A DNA stretch of 64,000 bases from Dasypus novemcinctus (GCF_030445035.2 NC_080680.1:92199157-92263156), one strand, 5' to 3'. Shown: positions 34,055 through 45,724, counted from the first letter of the stretch. Numbers and translations: made by a program. Notes: generated by a model from the sequence alone, not told the origin.

Positions 34055-34145
34055 ATGATGAAGGCGTGCAATATCCAGGTACTATTCTTGGCGCTGGGGA
34101 CAACAACAAAAAACCCCTGCCCTCTGGAACTCACAGTGAAGTGTG
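34055..34145 (-). repeat. L2 fragment
   Basis: TTCTTGGCGCTGGGGACAAC and CTGCCCTCTGGAACTCACAG, antisense L2. Confidence 0.6.
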
Positions 34146-34174
34146 CATAAGCCAGCCAGATTTATTTTCCCATT

Positions 34175-34290
34175 TCAGCTCCACTACTTATTTCCTGTGC
34201 GATTTTGGGCAAGTTACTTAATCTCTCGGTTTCTTATGAATTGCTATTCATTAAGTGAATTAACAGCATTTGAAAAGCATTTTGCATAAG
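34175..34290 (+). repeat. MIR fragment
   Basis: GATTTTGGGCAAGTTACTTA and AATCTCTCGGTTTCTTATGA, sense MIR. Confidence 0.65.
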
Positions 34291-34680
34291 GAACTTCTAG
34301 ATATTTGTTTCCCTTCCTGTCAGGCAGGAAGATTGGAAGACTGGCATCTCTGCCACAGATTTTGTTGTTGTGCTGTACAGTTCCATGAATTAAAAAAAAT
34401 TTTTTTTTCTGGTGACATATATACAATTTAAGATTTAGGAAACGTTTTCACAAGGCCTTGGAAAAGTCTCAACAGGTTACAATGATCAAGCGTCCCAAAT
34501 TTTAATTTAAGATGTTCTGATAAGACAGAGAGGAGAGTGATTAGAAGAATCGGCACGGAAAACTAGGGAACGGCTAGGGGCGCTACTTCGCAGTTTTGCA
34601 TAGGAAAAACCTTGTCGGGATCCCAGAGGTAAAACTCTATAGGGAAGAAATAGGAGAAAATGAGTACCTGCCACAAAAGC

Positions 34681-34731
34681 AAACTATAAATCCCAGCATT
34701 CACCGCGCCCACAACTACGGGTCCCAGCAAG
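34681..34731 (+). promoter_or_regulatory. PPP6C: Pair of ZNF143/Staf-like sites
   Basis: Two copies of an ACTAYAAaTCCCAGCA-like motif occur in tandem, at 34682-34701 (ACTATAAATCCCAGCATT) and 34713-34731 (AACTACGGGTCCCAGCAAG). They resemble the Staf/ZNF143 consensus common in housekeeping promoters. The second is more diverged. Binding is inferred. Confidence 0.6.
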
Positions 34732-34871
34732 TTCGGCTCGCCGGTCCGAAGACCCCCACCACGGGCTTGCAGCCTAGGTTTAGCGGGAGGAAAGGCGTGA
34801 AACGAAAGGAGGCAGCGGGGCGAACGGGGTCAAGCTTTAACGTCGCTGCGCAGACGCCTCTCACGGGCCGG

Positions 34872-34877
34872 ATGTGA
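34872..34877 (+). other. Minimal upstream frame ATGTGA in the PPP6C leader
   Basis: An ATG followed at once by TGA lies 116 bp before the PPP6C start codon. It matters only if transcription begins upstream of 34872, which I cannot determine. Confidence 0.35.
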
Positions 34878-34987
34878 CGTTGGAAGAGTTCCGCCTTCGA
34901 CCTTCGCCGCTGTCGCCGCTACAACACCCGCTACCGCTCCTGCTGCCGCGCTCCCGCAGCCGCTGTGTCGCGGCTTGTATTTCTAAA

Positions 34988-35062
34988 ATGGCGCCACTAG
35001 ACTTGGACAAGTATGTGGAGATAGCGCGGCTATGCAAGTACCTGCCGGAGAACGACCTAAAG
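34988..35062 (+). CDS. PPP6C: PPP6C coding exon 1 (partial gene; the rest lies beyond the window)
   Basis: The exon encodes 25 residues, [25 protein letters not shown], the N-terminus of the protein phosphatase 6 catalytic subunit (305 residues in human). It ends at AAG|GTGAGC in phase 0. PP6 is a PP2A-family Ser/Thr phosphatase acting with SAPS regulatory and ankyrin subunits in mitosis, DNA repair and NF-kB signalling. The metal-binding and catalytic motifs (GDIHG, GDYVDRG, GNHE) are encoded by later exons, and none is seen before 64000. The ATG lies in AAAATGGCGCC, close to the YY1-type start-site motif. Assignment rests on this exon, the CpG island and synteny. Confidence 0.93.
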
Positions 35063-35349
35063 GTGAGCCTGGCCGGGGCGGGAGCCCTGCTTGCAGGGCT
35101 TGCCCCTTCCGGCAGTGGGGAGCCCTCCGGCCCGCCCTTCCTTCCTCCGTGGGACCCCTGCCGGCTACCCGGTCTGGTCGCTCTGGAGGGTCCAGCAGGG
35201 TGCATAGTGACCAGGTCCAACCTCGCGTTACGGGGGAAGCGGAGGGAATCGGCGTCTCGCTAATGCTGTCCAGGGTTTCCTCAACTGGGATCCCGAGTGT
35301 TGCTGCGGCCTCTACTCCGGGGTCGCCCCTTCTGGCCCTCGGGCTAGGA

Positions 35350-37010
35350 ACCCAAACTGTTTTGATTAGAAGATACTTTTCCTTCATCCCATACCCCGCG
35401 GTCTCCCAGAGTCAGAACCGAGCCCCAGAGTTTAGTGCCCCTGGAATGGGATCATTCCCAATAGAGTAGACGGGAGCGCTGGGTGGCCGGCGCCTGACAG
35501 GAGATGCCACCGGGGTCCCTGAATGCGACCCTTGTGTGTTTAGGTTTCTTAGCAATGAATGGGAAGACGATGGGCCAAAGCAGTTTGTTAGTGTTGTGCA
35601 AGAATGTCAAGTCGTCCCTCTTTTCCTACCACCCTCCCAAACTGCTGTTTGGAGTCTTGGTTTGGTTCTGTTAATTCAGATGTGAATCTCGTTTCTGAGT
35701 TATATGTTGAGCTAATCTAAATTAAATTCGAATACCTCTCTGTCCTTTAAATCGTTCCCCCGTGCTCCCTTAACTTCGAGATTTCATCTTCTTGGTTTCT
35801 AAAGGATGTGAGTTGTTTCTTGTTACTAAGAGTTCTAGTGAGAATAAATGTTTGCTTAAGTGAGTGAAGGAATGTAAGAGTAAAGGAGTAGAAAAGTCTT
35901 TGGTATACAGCTTTTTTGAAAAGTGTTTATGTGCTACCTAAAACCAATGCTTAGATGTCTAGAAGTGTTTACTGGCTAGTGCCTGTTTCACTTAGTAAAC
36001 TTTGATATATTATTTGGTAAGTGGGTAAACTTTTTTTTTATAGATTGCTTTTTTTTCCCTAAAGGTTTATTTTTTTGTGGGTAAACTGTTGATAGTTCAT
36101 TTTAGTCTTTAAACTGTGGGTTTAAAGTAATTTACCTTTGTAAATTTTTTCTCTTAAGGAAGAGATTACTTACCTTTTTTCTTTTCCTATCTTCTTTGAT
36201 ACAGGAAGTTTATAAATAACATCAATCAACAAGTATGCAAAATATTTAAGGCCATTTTTGCTACTGTAAATGTATCTGAATTGTACTTAAATGTTAATTA
36301 TATGTGCTGTATGATAGGGGAATCATTCTTGTGCATTTCCCCCTTTTTAATAGAATAAATAATTTTAAATGAGAACAAAACAAATATTAGTAATATGTAT
36401 CAATAAAAATGACATGATTCAAAAAACATTACAAAACTAGATTTGCATATGTCTTTTCCCACATAGAATTAAAAACAAAAACAAAAATATTAGTAGTGTA
36501 GCTTTCATGTTCATCAGAATCGTTTAGATATTAGTTTTGTGACTTTTTTTTTTTTAACTTACTAGCCATGTGATATTTATTTATTTATTGTGGCTTCTTT
36601 CTGCTATGTGCTTTTTCAGGAGGCAAGAACAAAACCAACATTGGGACCCAATTCATGGAAACTAACCAGACCTCTTTTGGTCGCATAGTTAATCCCATAG
36701 ATGAAGTCGATTATTGCATATCATATCAATCAATTGATATGGAATTTTAAAAAATTTATCATATGTAAAGCTGTTTTAAGCTTTGTGTTTATAAGTAATA
36801 AAATGTTGCTTTTTATGAAAATGTGTCTTGTTATTGAGTTGAAATTTGAAATGATTTGAAAGATAATTGGATTTTCTTCAGGCTTCTTAGTTTGATAAAC
36901 ATTCAGTTTCCTTCTCATCTTAAGGAAATATAGTTATTAAACCACTTCATTTGTGTTTAAAACACAATTGAACTGTACTTAGTTTTAATTGTGTGTTTTT
37001 AAATTTCTTT
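35350..37010. other. Unassigned start of PPP6C intron 1
   Basis: Mostly single-copy looking, AT-rich. A short degenerate SINE piece may lie near 36570-36620 (CTGCTATGTGCTTTTTCAGG), but support is weak. Confidence 0.45.
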
Positions 37011-37232
37011 TATTATTAAAAAAAAATTTTTTTACGAAGGTACCGGGGCTTGAACCCAGGACCTCGTAAATGAGAAACAGGTACTCAACCACTGAGCTAC
37101 ATTTACTCCCCAATGAGAGTTGGTTTGTCCATTTGTTTGTTTTTAGGAGGTACTCTGGATTGAACTGGGGCCGAACTGGGACCTTGTATATGGGAAGCAG
37201 GAGCTCAACCACTTGAGCTACATTTACTCCCC
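37010..37232 (-). mobile_element. DAS SINE, dimer
   Basis: Two antisense heads, both ending GAGCTACATTTACTCCCCAA, with a GTTTGTTTTTAGGAGG linker. Confidence 0.86.
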
Positions 37233-37239
37233 AATCTCT

Positions 37240-38695
37240 TTTTATTCTATTGTTTATTCATTTATTTGGTTCATTCATTTAATAATTCATTTTTGGAACA
37301 TAATAAGTCCCTACGTAATAAAAAATTTCCCAGTTTTATGTATTTTTTAATAAACTTTTTTGATCTTCTGGGCATCTACTGAGAAAAAGCAGTTCTGAAT
37401 TTTTCTGTGTAAGTAGAAGCTTTCCTTCTTTGTCTTGAAAATGTTACCAGATTACTTGTGCTGCTCATCCTTGGTGGGTTTAAAGGAATTTAATTTTGTT
37501 TCTCTTGTTTCTGTTCCTTGGCATGAAATCAAACTAAAATTAGGCAGGCCAAGAAAGTGTTCCAGGAGTACCTTTTCTGAGGCTTTAAAGCCAAAATAAA
37601 AGATTATTTCAGAGGAAGAAAAGAAAACCCCTAGGGCCACCTAATGATCATAATAGAAAACTTTTGTTGTGGTAGAAAAGAAGATAACAAATTTACCCAT
37701 GTTAGTTTTAAATTGACTAGCAATTGGAGATATTAGATCAAATAGGAAATGATAAGATGTTTTGAATCAAATCACACTTCCTCTATAGTTAAATTGGAAG
37801 TGATTAACTCACTAGGTACTTGGATGGAATCTACCTATTTTGAAGGAATAAGAACGAAATAAGTGAAAACGAGTGGACCAAAGTGTAACCTTTTTATGGA
37901 GAGCTTATGTGATGAATCTCATCCATGAAAAAAGATTTGAGAGGATCATAGATGGTAACGGATCCCATACTTGGGCCCAGTGGAAGAAGGAATGATAAAA
38001 GGCAGATTTAGGGAATATTTAGATATTTGGGGAGCAGGGGTTCTATAACTTGGAAATTGTCTGATTTTTGGACAGTTCTTAAAGGTGACATGTAGGTAAA
38101 GAATTTTCACACTGAGTTAGAGCGTGGTGTTCAAGTTTTGCCTGAGGAGCTGAAGGCAATTACTGTAGAAAGGGCATACAAGTGTCTCAGAAATTCAATA
38201 GTAACCACTTTTACGGATTTACAGTTAAGGGAATCTTTTTGGAATCCACCTTCATGTTTAGTCTGAACCTTTTCTGGGTTTTTCATATAAGGCTACCTGC
38301 TTTACCAAGTTGTACTTCTGTCTGAAATGCCTCCATAAAACTTAAGAATTCCTTGCTTTTTTCTGAGATTTGGTGAACAGCCTTTTATACCTCCTCATCC
38401 AGACTTGATGTGAATTTATAGATTCTCATATACAGTAGTCTTTGACATACCAGACTTGAAACCTGTAGGTTTTTTTACTTGCTTTATTGGCTGTCTTGCT
38501 GATCATTCTATTTATCTGAATTGTTTGGATTTGCATTGTTTCTTTCTTCAGGTATTGCAGAGAAAACTGAAAACAGTATAGCCGTTCCTTGTATAGGACT
38601 AGAAGAGTGTGTTTTCTGTGTTTTTGAGACCTTTCTGATAATGCTTGGCATTTTGTTGTCCTTTGGCTACAGGATACGTTATCCTGTGTCTTCTG
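37240..38695. other. Unassigned PPP6C intron sequence
   Basis: No gene, SINE or clear older repeat recognised. Confidence 0.45.
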
Positions 38696-38711
38696 AAGAT
38701 AGTCTTTTTAT

Positions 38712-39077
38712 TTTTTTTAACTATTATTATTTTTAATTTTATTCATTGCCCCTTGCTGCCTGCTCTCTTTGTCCATTTGCTGTGTGCTCTCTGTGTCTGC
38801 TCGTTTTCTCTTTAGGAGGCTCTGGGAACTGAACCTGGGACCTCCCATGTGGAAGAGAGGTGCTCCATCACTTGAGCCACCTAAGCTTCCTGGTTTGTTG
38901 TGTCTCTCATTGTTTTTCTTCTGTGTCTCTTTTGCTGCCGTCATCTTGTTGCATTGGCTGGCTGCACCTGCCCACTGCGCCAGCTCGCCTTCTCCAGGAG
39001 GCACTGGGAACCAAACCCAGGACCTCCCATGTGGTAGACTGAAGCCCAGTCGCTTGAGCCACATCCATTTCCCATTA
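38712..39077 (-). mobile_element. DAS SINE, two-headed long type
   Basis: Two heads (…GAGCCACCTAAGC and …GAGCCACATCCATTTCCC). ATAGYCTTTTTA-like duplication at about 38699-38711 and 39078-39090. Confidence 0.86.
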
Positions 39078-39229
39078 ATAGCCTTTTTAGAATGACTAAA
39101 GAGCATATCTTTCTAGGTACATCTTGTACTAAACAACCTTTCTTTTGGCTTTCCAATCTAAACACATTGGATTGCCCTCCTCTGACAATACTCTTCTGAC
39201 TTCTTTGCTTCTGCCCAGTCTGTTTCTTT

Positions 39230-39445
39230 CACCTACTTATTTAATACTTACATAGTATAGATATTGATTTAATACTATTATGTATTATTTTACAGACAGG
39301 TAGCTGAAGCACAGAGAGATTAAGTAACTTTCCAAAGCTATACAGTTCAAAGTTACACAGATTTCCAAGGTTATATAGTAAATGGAGGAGCTAGGATTCA
39401 AATCTCTAGGCAGTCTGGCTCCAGGGTCTATGTTCTTAACAATCA
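39230..39445 (-). repeat. MIR
   Basis: AGCACAGAGAGATTAAGTAA and AGCTAGGATTCAAATCTCTA, antisense MIR. Confidence 0.75.
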
Positions 39446-39449
39446 CCTA

Positions 39450-39560
39450 TGTTTTCTCTGTGGAATTCACTCCCGTGTCCCCCAGTACTTCCCTTTTGAG
39501 TTCTAGCTCAAATGCCACTTCCTCCATGCAGTACTCTTGGATTTCACAGTCAGAATTGGT
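39450..39560 (+). repeat. L2 fragment
   Basis: TTCTAGCTCAAATGCCACTT and CCTCCATGCAGTACTCTTGG, sense L2. Confidence 0.5.
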
Positions 39561-39724
39561 AGCAAAGATTAGAATTTACATAGCTATTTATAGTTTTCAG
39601 AGGACCCTCAGGTCTGTTCTTTCATTTATATAATCTTTGTGATAGAACATATATCAGAGCTAGGGATTAGTGAGGTTTAAGTGATTTTCGCCACAGTGAC
39701 CCAGTGGAGTTCATATCTGAATTT

Positions 39725-40131
39725 TTTTTTTTAAGATTTATTTTTTTAAATTTATCCCCCCCCACCCCCGTTGTCTGTTCTCTCTGTCCATTCTCTCTGT
39801 GTTCTCTGTCCACTTGCATTCTTGTCAGCGGCACTGGGAATCTGTGTCTCTTTTTTGTTGCATTGTCTTGCTGCATCAGCTCTCTCTGTGCAGCGCCACT
39901 CCTGGGCAGGTTGCACTTTTTTCACATTGGGCGACTCTCCTTGAGGGGCGCACTCCTTGCACATGGGGCTTCTCTACTCAGGGGATACCCGTGTGTGGCA
40001 TGGCACTCCTTGCACGCATCAGCACTGTGCATGGACCAGCTCACCACATGGGTCTGGAGGCCCTGGGTGTGAACCCTGGACCTTCCATATAGTCGGTGGA
40101 CGCTCTATCAGTTGAGCCAAATCTGCTTCCC
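39725..40131 (-). mobile_element. DAS SINE, long type
   Basis: T-rich left end and head end AATCTGCTTCCC. Perfect 13-bp duplication CATATCTGAATTT at 39712-39724 and 40132-40144. Confidence 0.9.
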
Positions 40132-40234
40132 CATATCTGAATTTATTTGCTCGTTTTAAATTCCCATTCTTTCCTTTCTACGCTGACAATGCTTTACCCC
40201 ATAGCACTTTATTGCCCCATTTTACCACTTATAG

Positions 40235-40425
40235 CAGGGATTCTTAACCTTTTTTGTTCCATGGACCCCTTTGTCAGTCAGGTGAGAACCATGGACCCTT
40301 TACTAAGTCCACACTATACTGTGTTATTAGTTAATAAAGATATCATACCCACACCATGTCCCCAAAAGAATAATGTTTTTTTGAATTTCAATTCAAGCTC
40401 ACTGACTCTTTGTTAAGAACCCCAG
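40235..40425. mobile_element. Short non-autonomous hAT-like element, copy 2
   Basis: 191 bp, termini CAGGGATTCTTAACC and GTTAAGAACCCCAG, weak 8-bp duplication ACTTATAG / ACTTAACA. Interior matches copy 1 (TACTAAGTCCACACTATACT). Confidence 0.72.
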
Positions 40426-40429
40426 ACTT

Positions 40430-40575
40430 AACAGTGTTCTGTCTTGTATGTTAGCAAATGTGCCTGTCTCTTAGACTGTATGGTTCTTAAGGGCCAGGAT
40501 CATATCTTCTTCATTTGTTTGTATTCTCCCTACTCTTAGAATACTGCCCTATATGTGATAGACAGTCAGTTAAGG
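40430..40575 (+). repeat. L2 3' end
   Basis: AGACTGTATGGTTCTTAAGG and GGCCAGGATCATATCTTCTT, sense L2. Confidence 0.55.
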
Positions 40576-40629
40576 TTCATTGACTTGAACTGTATATTGC
40601 TTTATAACAAATATTTCTTTAAATTGTTG

Positions 40630-41040
40630 CTTGCATTAAGTATGTTCCCTGTGGATGCAGTGGATAGAGTCAGATACTTTTGTCTACATTTGAAGGGCTC
40701 TCAACATAGTAAAGGAGATAGAGAGGTAAATGAATGGTTATTATATATTGCACTAGGTACTACAATAGAGATGTTGGGAAACATAGAAGAAGCAGCTTCT
40801 AACAACTAGTGCCGAGATGGTTTCACAAAGGAAGAGCAGTGAGAAGAACAGAGTTTGTTCAGGTAGACAAAAGAGGAAGGAAAGAAAATGCAAGTAGAAT
40901 AAATACCATGTGCATCAGTATAGCCTAATCTGAAAGAACATGACTGGTTCAGGAACTTGAAGTAGTTTGCCAAGACTGAAGGTGATGCTGGGAAGACAGT
41001 TAAAGGCCAAATCATGGAAGACTAGGCTAGTAAAATTATA
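40630..41040 (-). repeat. L2 fragment
   Basis: GGCCAAATCATGGAAGACTA and the upstream text follow antisense L2. Confidence 0.5.
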
Positions 41041-41480
41041 TTTTTATCTTTTAGGTGGTGTAGCTGTTTAGTATTCTTTATGAATTCCAAAAAGAAATAT
41101 AGACTGTATTTGTAAACTGGTCGGTTCCTCTGGCATGATAACCCTTTGGTTGTATTAGATTCAGCTGAGATGTCTGATTAAATTATGTTAAGATTACGAC
41201 TCTGATCCTGTCATGTCAATAGCATGCAACGTGGCTTTGAGTCCCAGACCCCTGGGGATAAAACAGATGCCCCCACGGAAATAAATACATGGAGAATGAG
41301 AACACAGAAGCAGATATGCAGGAAGAGAGAGTGTTCAGTAGACACGGTCCTGGGAAGAGGATAAATTGCCTATAGCTGACCTTGTAAAGAGAACAGAGCA
41401 GCTGAGCCCGGAAAGAAATGAGCCCTGGGAAGAGAAAAGAGCCTTTTGCCAGCCTACAGCTGAGATCAGAAAAAGCTGGG

Positions 41481-41887
41481 GGAAGCAATTGTGGCTCAAC
41501 TGATAGAGCATTTGCCTACCATATGGAGGGTCCAGGGTATGATACCCAGGGCCTCCTGACCCGTGTGGAGCTGGCCCATGCCCAGTGCTGCTGCGCACAA
41601 GGAGTGCCGTGCCACACAGAGGTGTCCCCCACGTAGGGATATCCCACGTGCAAGGAGTGCACCCCACAAGGAGAGCTGCCCCATGTGAAAAAAACGCAGC
41701 CTGCCCAGGAGTGGTGCCACACACAAAGATAGCTGATGGAGCAAGATGACACACAAAAAAAGTGACACAGTTTCCCAGTGCCACATGACAAGAATGCAAG
41801 CAGACAGAAAAGAACATATAGCGAATGGACACAGAGAGCAGACAACAGGGCGGGGAAGGGAAGAGAAATAAATAAAAATCTAAAAAA
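41481..41887 (+). mobile_element. DAS SINE, long type, nested in an LTR
   Basis: Perfect 13-bp duplication AGAAAAAGCTGGG at 41468-41480 and 41888-41900. One of only two sense-oriented copies in the PPP6C intron. Confidence 0.9.
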
Positions 41888-42009
41888 AGAAAAAGCTGGG
41901 ACCCCAGAGCTTTAAGAAGAAAGAGGAAGGCTGACCTCTCGCAGACATTGCCTGCCATCTTTCACGTGGCAAAAGACTTTGGGTGATAAAGTAACTCTTA
42001 AGTAACCTT

Positions 42010-42126
42010 TTTTTTTTTTTTAGCATTTATTTTTGATTATTTATTTTTGAAAATACATAAATCACAAAAAATGTTACATTAAAAAATATAAGAGGTTCCC
42101 ACATACCCCACACCCCTGCACCCCCT
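42010..42126 (-). mobile_element. L1 3'-terminal scrap, antisense
   Basis: T-run, then AAATACATAAATCACAAAAA and ATGTTACATTAAAAAATATA, the terminus also seen at 229-290. ANGTAACCTT is duplicated at 42000-42009 and 42128-42137. Confidence 0.78.
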
Positions 42127-42366
42127 TACGTAACCTTGAGTTGGACTCCTTAGGGCCTTGTGACTGTAAGCGTCTACCTGATAAATACCCTTTATAAAAG
42201 CCAACAGATTTCTCTTATTTTGCATTAGCACCCCTTTGACTGACTAATACAGATGGTACATGAATAAACACACTAAAGAGTTTTTATATTTCAGGGAAAA
42301 ACAAAAACAAATATACTGTGACTTTGTAATATGCTTAAAATGTGTTTTATTTTTAAAAATTAGTCA

Positions 42367-42459
42367 TTTTTTTTTTTTTTAAAGGATTACAGGGAATTGA
42401 GCCTGGGATCTCATACATGTGAAGCAGGCACTTAACCACTGAGCTACACATACTGCTCC
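42367..42459 (-). mobile_element. DAS SINE, monomer
   Basis: T-run then antisense head ending GAGCTACACATACTGCTCCCC. Confidence 0.78.
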
Positions 42460-42479
42460 CCATCAAAAAAAGTGAATTC

Positions 42480-43030
42480 AAAGAAAATTCCTAGAGGTGT
42501 ACACTGTTGTATGTGATAGGAATATGACAAAATCATGAAGATGCTATCCAAATGGAGTTTGAGAAAAACTGCCAAGATTAGAGGAGTGTTTTTTGAGGGA
42601 TTTTTAAGGAGGAGAGTGAGAGTAAGTGTCAAATATTATGTTGGCATCATTGTGAGCCATAGATTGGAATGGAACTAAAATGCTATAGAATGTATGGGCC
42701 AGGTGACAGAATTTGAGGGCCTGAAGTAAGACAGTGGCCAGTGATTCTAGTACTGGAAATGAGATTAAAGAGGTATAATAGGACCTACTGACAGATTAGG
42801 TCTAGGATATGAGGGAAAGAGTTCAGTACAATCTCTTAGTTTCTGACAAGTACTATAACTAGATTGAGGAATGCAAAGGAGTTTGGTTTAGGTTGTGCTG
42901 TGCTTGAGATGCTCCCAAGTCAAAACATTAAGACTGTTGGATACACAGGTCAGTTAGGCAGCAAATATTAATTGATTGCCAGATGTGCCCCAGACACTGT
43001 TCTAATAGTGTTAAACTCATTAGAAAGGTC
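42480..43030 (-). repeat. L2-like sequence
   Basis: TGAGATGCTCCCAAGTCAAA and GTTGGATACACAGGTCAGTT fit antisense L2; borders uncertain. Confidence 0.45.
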
Positions 43031-43035
43031 TAGAC

Positions 43036-43602
43036 CAGTAGTTCACACCTGGGGTGATTTTGCCCCCCAGGGGACATTTGATCATATCTGCAGACATTTT
43101 TGGTTGTCATAGTGGGGGAGTGCTACATGCATCTAGTGCAGAGGTTCTTAACCTTTTTTGTTCCATGGACCCCTTTGCCAGTCAGGTGAAAACCATGGAC
43201 CCCTTTTCAGAATGTAGAGGCAGGTAGTTTTATGGCACTCAACTAGCATTGAGTCTAACAACTACCATAATTTCGAAGTATGGATGAGCATAAGCTATTT
43301 CTCAAGATATGTAACAACTAATGTGATATGAAATGAATACTACTGTAATTTATTGCATACATTCATAAGTGAAAGAAATGCTAGATTTCAGTTAGGGGTC
43401 AGAGAAAATAAATGTAATAAGTTGATTTTTTTCAGTTTAAGCTCATGGACCCCCTGAAATCTTTTCCACGTACCCATTGGGGGTCTGTGGATCCCTGGTT
43501 TAGAACCCCTGACGTAGAGGCCAAGGGTCCTCTGCTATGCACTGGGTAACACCCCCTCCACAGCAAAGAATTATCACTGGTATAGCTATTGAGAACTCTT
43601 TG
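43036..43602 (+). mobile_element. MER5A-type hAT element split by another hAT element
   Basis: CCCCCCAGGGGACATTTGAT, GACATTTTTGGTTGTCATAG and, after the insertion, AGCAAAGAATTATCACTGG are the MER5A landmarks in order. Confidence 0.72.
43139..43511. mobile_element. Long hAT-like element, copy 3, nested in MER5A
   Basis: 373 bp, termini CAGAGGTTCTTAACC and GGTTTAGAACCCCTG. Ends match the short copies, but the interior is longer and different (TAGCATTGAGTCTAACAACT). Confidence 0.7.
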
Positions 43603-43609
43603 TGTAGAC

Positions 43610-45255
43610 TGAAAATATAGATACTATTACCTTTTTCATTGTAAGGCTGTGAATGTTGTCACCTGGGATTCTTACTCCACATTTACTGTGTTTTCATTAT
43701 AGTCGCGGGTCTATACAAAGGCTGTATAAAATATATTTGGATAGATTTTATTTAAGCTAAGGATATTTTATAAATACCATTGTGTAAAAGTAAGGAAAGG
43801 AATCAGTATGTTTTAGATAGCAAGATCAGCAGACGAAGATTACAGAAATTGAGAATCCAGAGAATTTGAAGAGGCAGGAGGGGACGAGGAGAAAGGAAGC
43901 AGAGAATAGAATGGAACCATGAACAAGTGTCTTGCCAAAAAGTTAGAGAAGACATGTAGGGGCTCCTAAGGATAGAGGCCATGGGAGTGTTCATATTTAA
44001 ATATTGGGAATGAACTGGGCAAAGCAGGGAAAAAAGAGTGCAGTTAGCCCTAAATTTGTCCTCAATCCTGCCTAAGAGACTGTTTTGAAGCAGTAACAGA
44101 AGTCATGCTTCCTTCAAACCAAGCAGTAAAACAAAGCTGGGAAGAGATGAGAGGAGAGAGGCATGCATATGCACATGTCTTGCCATATCCGTGTGTATCT
44201 ATAATTGGCTGACCAATATAGAGTTTGTACTGAGATTTTATGGACTTTCCCTTTCCTTTCCTGCTTTGTATGAACTCGTAAGCTGCGATGAGGGTCAAGG
44301 GCCTTGGTCTAGAGCCATGGCTCACCCAATCCTCAGTTGGGATCTGTGGATGTGAAATTCACAGGAGGTAGCTGCTATTTTTCTCTAGTTAGCATACCTG
44401 GATTTGGGCAGAAGGATCCTGCCTTCACATGTGTTCTCCAGACACTCACTGGTCTTTGAAATTGACAGGATTTCACAGTGATGTTCTTTAGCTTATATTG
44501 TAAATTTGCAAGTCAGTTCTGGGGGGTGATGGGCCAGTCACCAATGAATGACTTGAAGTTTAGGAGGCATTATGTACTAGGAGATGTACTAGGCATGTTC
44601 AGATAGAGGTACCATGGTGTCTCAGGAATCTGTGCTATGATTAGTTTAAAAATGTTCAAACAATAACTTTTGTTCTGAAAAGAATATAGGGTGGTTTACA
44701 AAGATGCAATCAATATATTAATAGCAAGATAAAATACATTGGAATAGATAAGAAAAATGACAAAGAGAAAATAAAGATAGGAAACCTGATCGAACCAGAA
44801 GTAAAAGTAAGAGTAGTATGTAAAATAAAACCTGTGATGACCAGGTTACTTCCTAGAGATTAGGCCCTAATCTTTCCAGGACCCTACAGATAGATAGAAA
44901 TTGATCAACTTAAATATTCACAGAGTCTGTAATGATGATTTAAAAAAACTAATTTCAAAGGGAAGTCCCATTTATCCCTTATAGAGGGAGCAAAGACACA
45001 TTCCTCCCCTGGGTACTCAACTGAAGGATACTGTTTAATCAGTCTCCTATGTACCTCATTTATAGTCTGTACAATGACAACCTCTATAGATGACTGCTTC
45101 TAAAATGTCCCTTCCTACAGGTTGATGTCATGACATTAAAATACAACTTGTGAAAAAGCACTTGGGGACAGAGGGCAGTTATAATGCAGGATGAGGACAA
45201 ACTTTTCTAGAGAACAGTCTGGTTTAATTCACAGTGCAGTTTATGGTAGATTTGT
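43610..45255. other. Unassigned PPP6C intron sequence
   Basis: Possibly older L2 at 43740-44000; otherwise no gene or repeat recognised. Confidence 0.4.
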
Positions 45256-45261
45256 TTGTGT

Positions 45262-45724
45262 AAAATTTTTTTTTTTTAAGATTTACTTATTTATTTATTC
45301 CCACTTTCCCTTATTGTTTTACACTTGCTGTCTGCTTTCTCTCTCCATTTGCTATGTGTTCTGTGTCTGCTTGTCTTCTCTTTTAGGTGGCACTGATAAC
45401 CGATCCTGGGACCTTCTGGAGTGGAAGAGAGGCGCTCAGTCTCTTGCGCCACCTCAGCTCCCTGGTTTGTTGTGTCTCTTATTGTCTCTCCTCTGTGTCT
45501 CTTTTTGTTGCCTCATCTTGCTGCGCTAGCTCTGTACATGGGCCAGCACTCCTGTGTGGGCCCCCAGGCGGCGTGGGCCAGTACTCCTGTGTGGGCCAGC
45601 ATGCTGCGTGGGCCAGCTCTCCGCTTAGGCCAGCTTGCCTTCACCAGGAGGCCCTGGAAATTGAACCCTGGACCTCCTATATGGTAGAAGGGAGCTCAAT
45701 CACTTGAGCCACATCTGCTTCCCT
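45262..45724 (-). mobile_element. DAS SINE, two-headed long type
   Basis: Body with repeated GTGTGGGCCAGCA-like units (about 45535-45625). GNGTAANATTTT duplicated at about 45258-45269 and 45726-45737. Confidence 0.85.

Larger units (their letters stand above)
34600..35350. promoter_or_regulatory. PPP6C: CpG island promoter of PPP6C
   Basis: CpG-rich sequence without a TATA box covers the presumed start, exon 1 and the beginning of intron 1. It contains CCGGAT (ETS-like) and TGACGTTG (CRE-like) at about 34868-34882. Confidence 0.75.
41059..42251 (+). mobile_element. Solo LTR of an ERV/MaLR-like family, copy 1 (fossil)
   Basis: Begins TGTAGCTGTTTAGTATTC, ends CTTTGACTGACTAATACA (TG...CA). A 5-bp duplication GGTGG / GATGG flanks it. 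No internal region is present. A SINE (41481-41887) and an L1 scrap (42010-42126) are nested in it. Same family as 54328-54910 and 56333-57717. Confidence 0.65.

Noticed and set aside
34861-35469. Open frames of 119-145 residues around PPP6C exon 1
   Set aside because: CpG island composition; only the 25 PPP6C residues have support.
41335-41958. 207-residue open frame on -
   Set aside because: Covers a SINE nested in a solo LTR; no similarity to a host protein.
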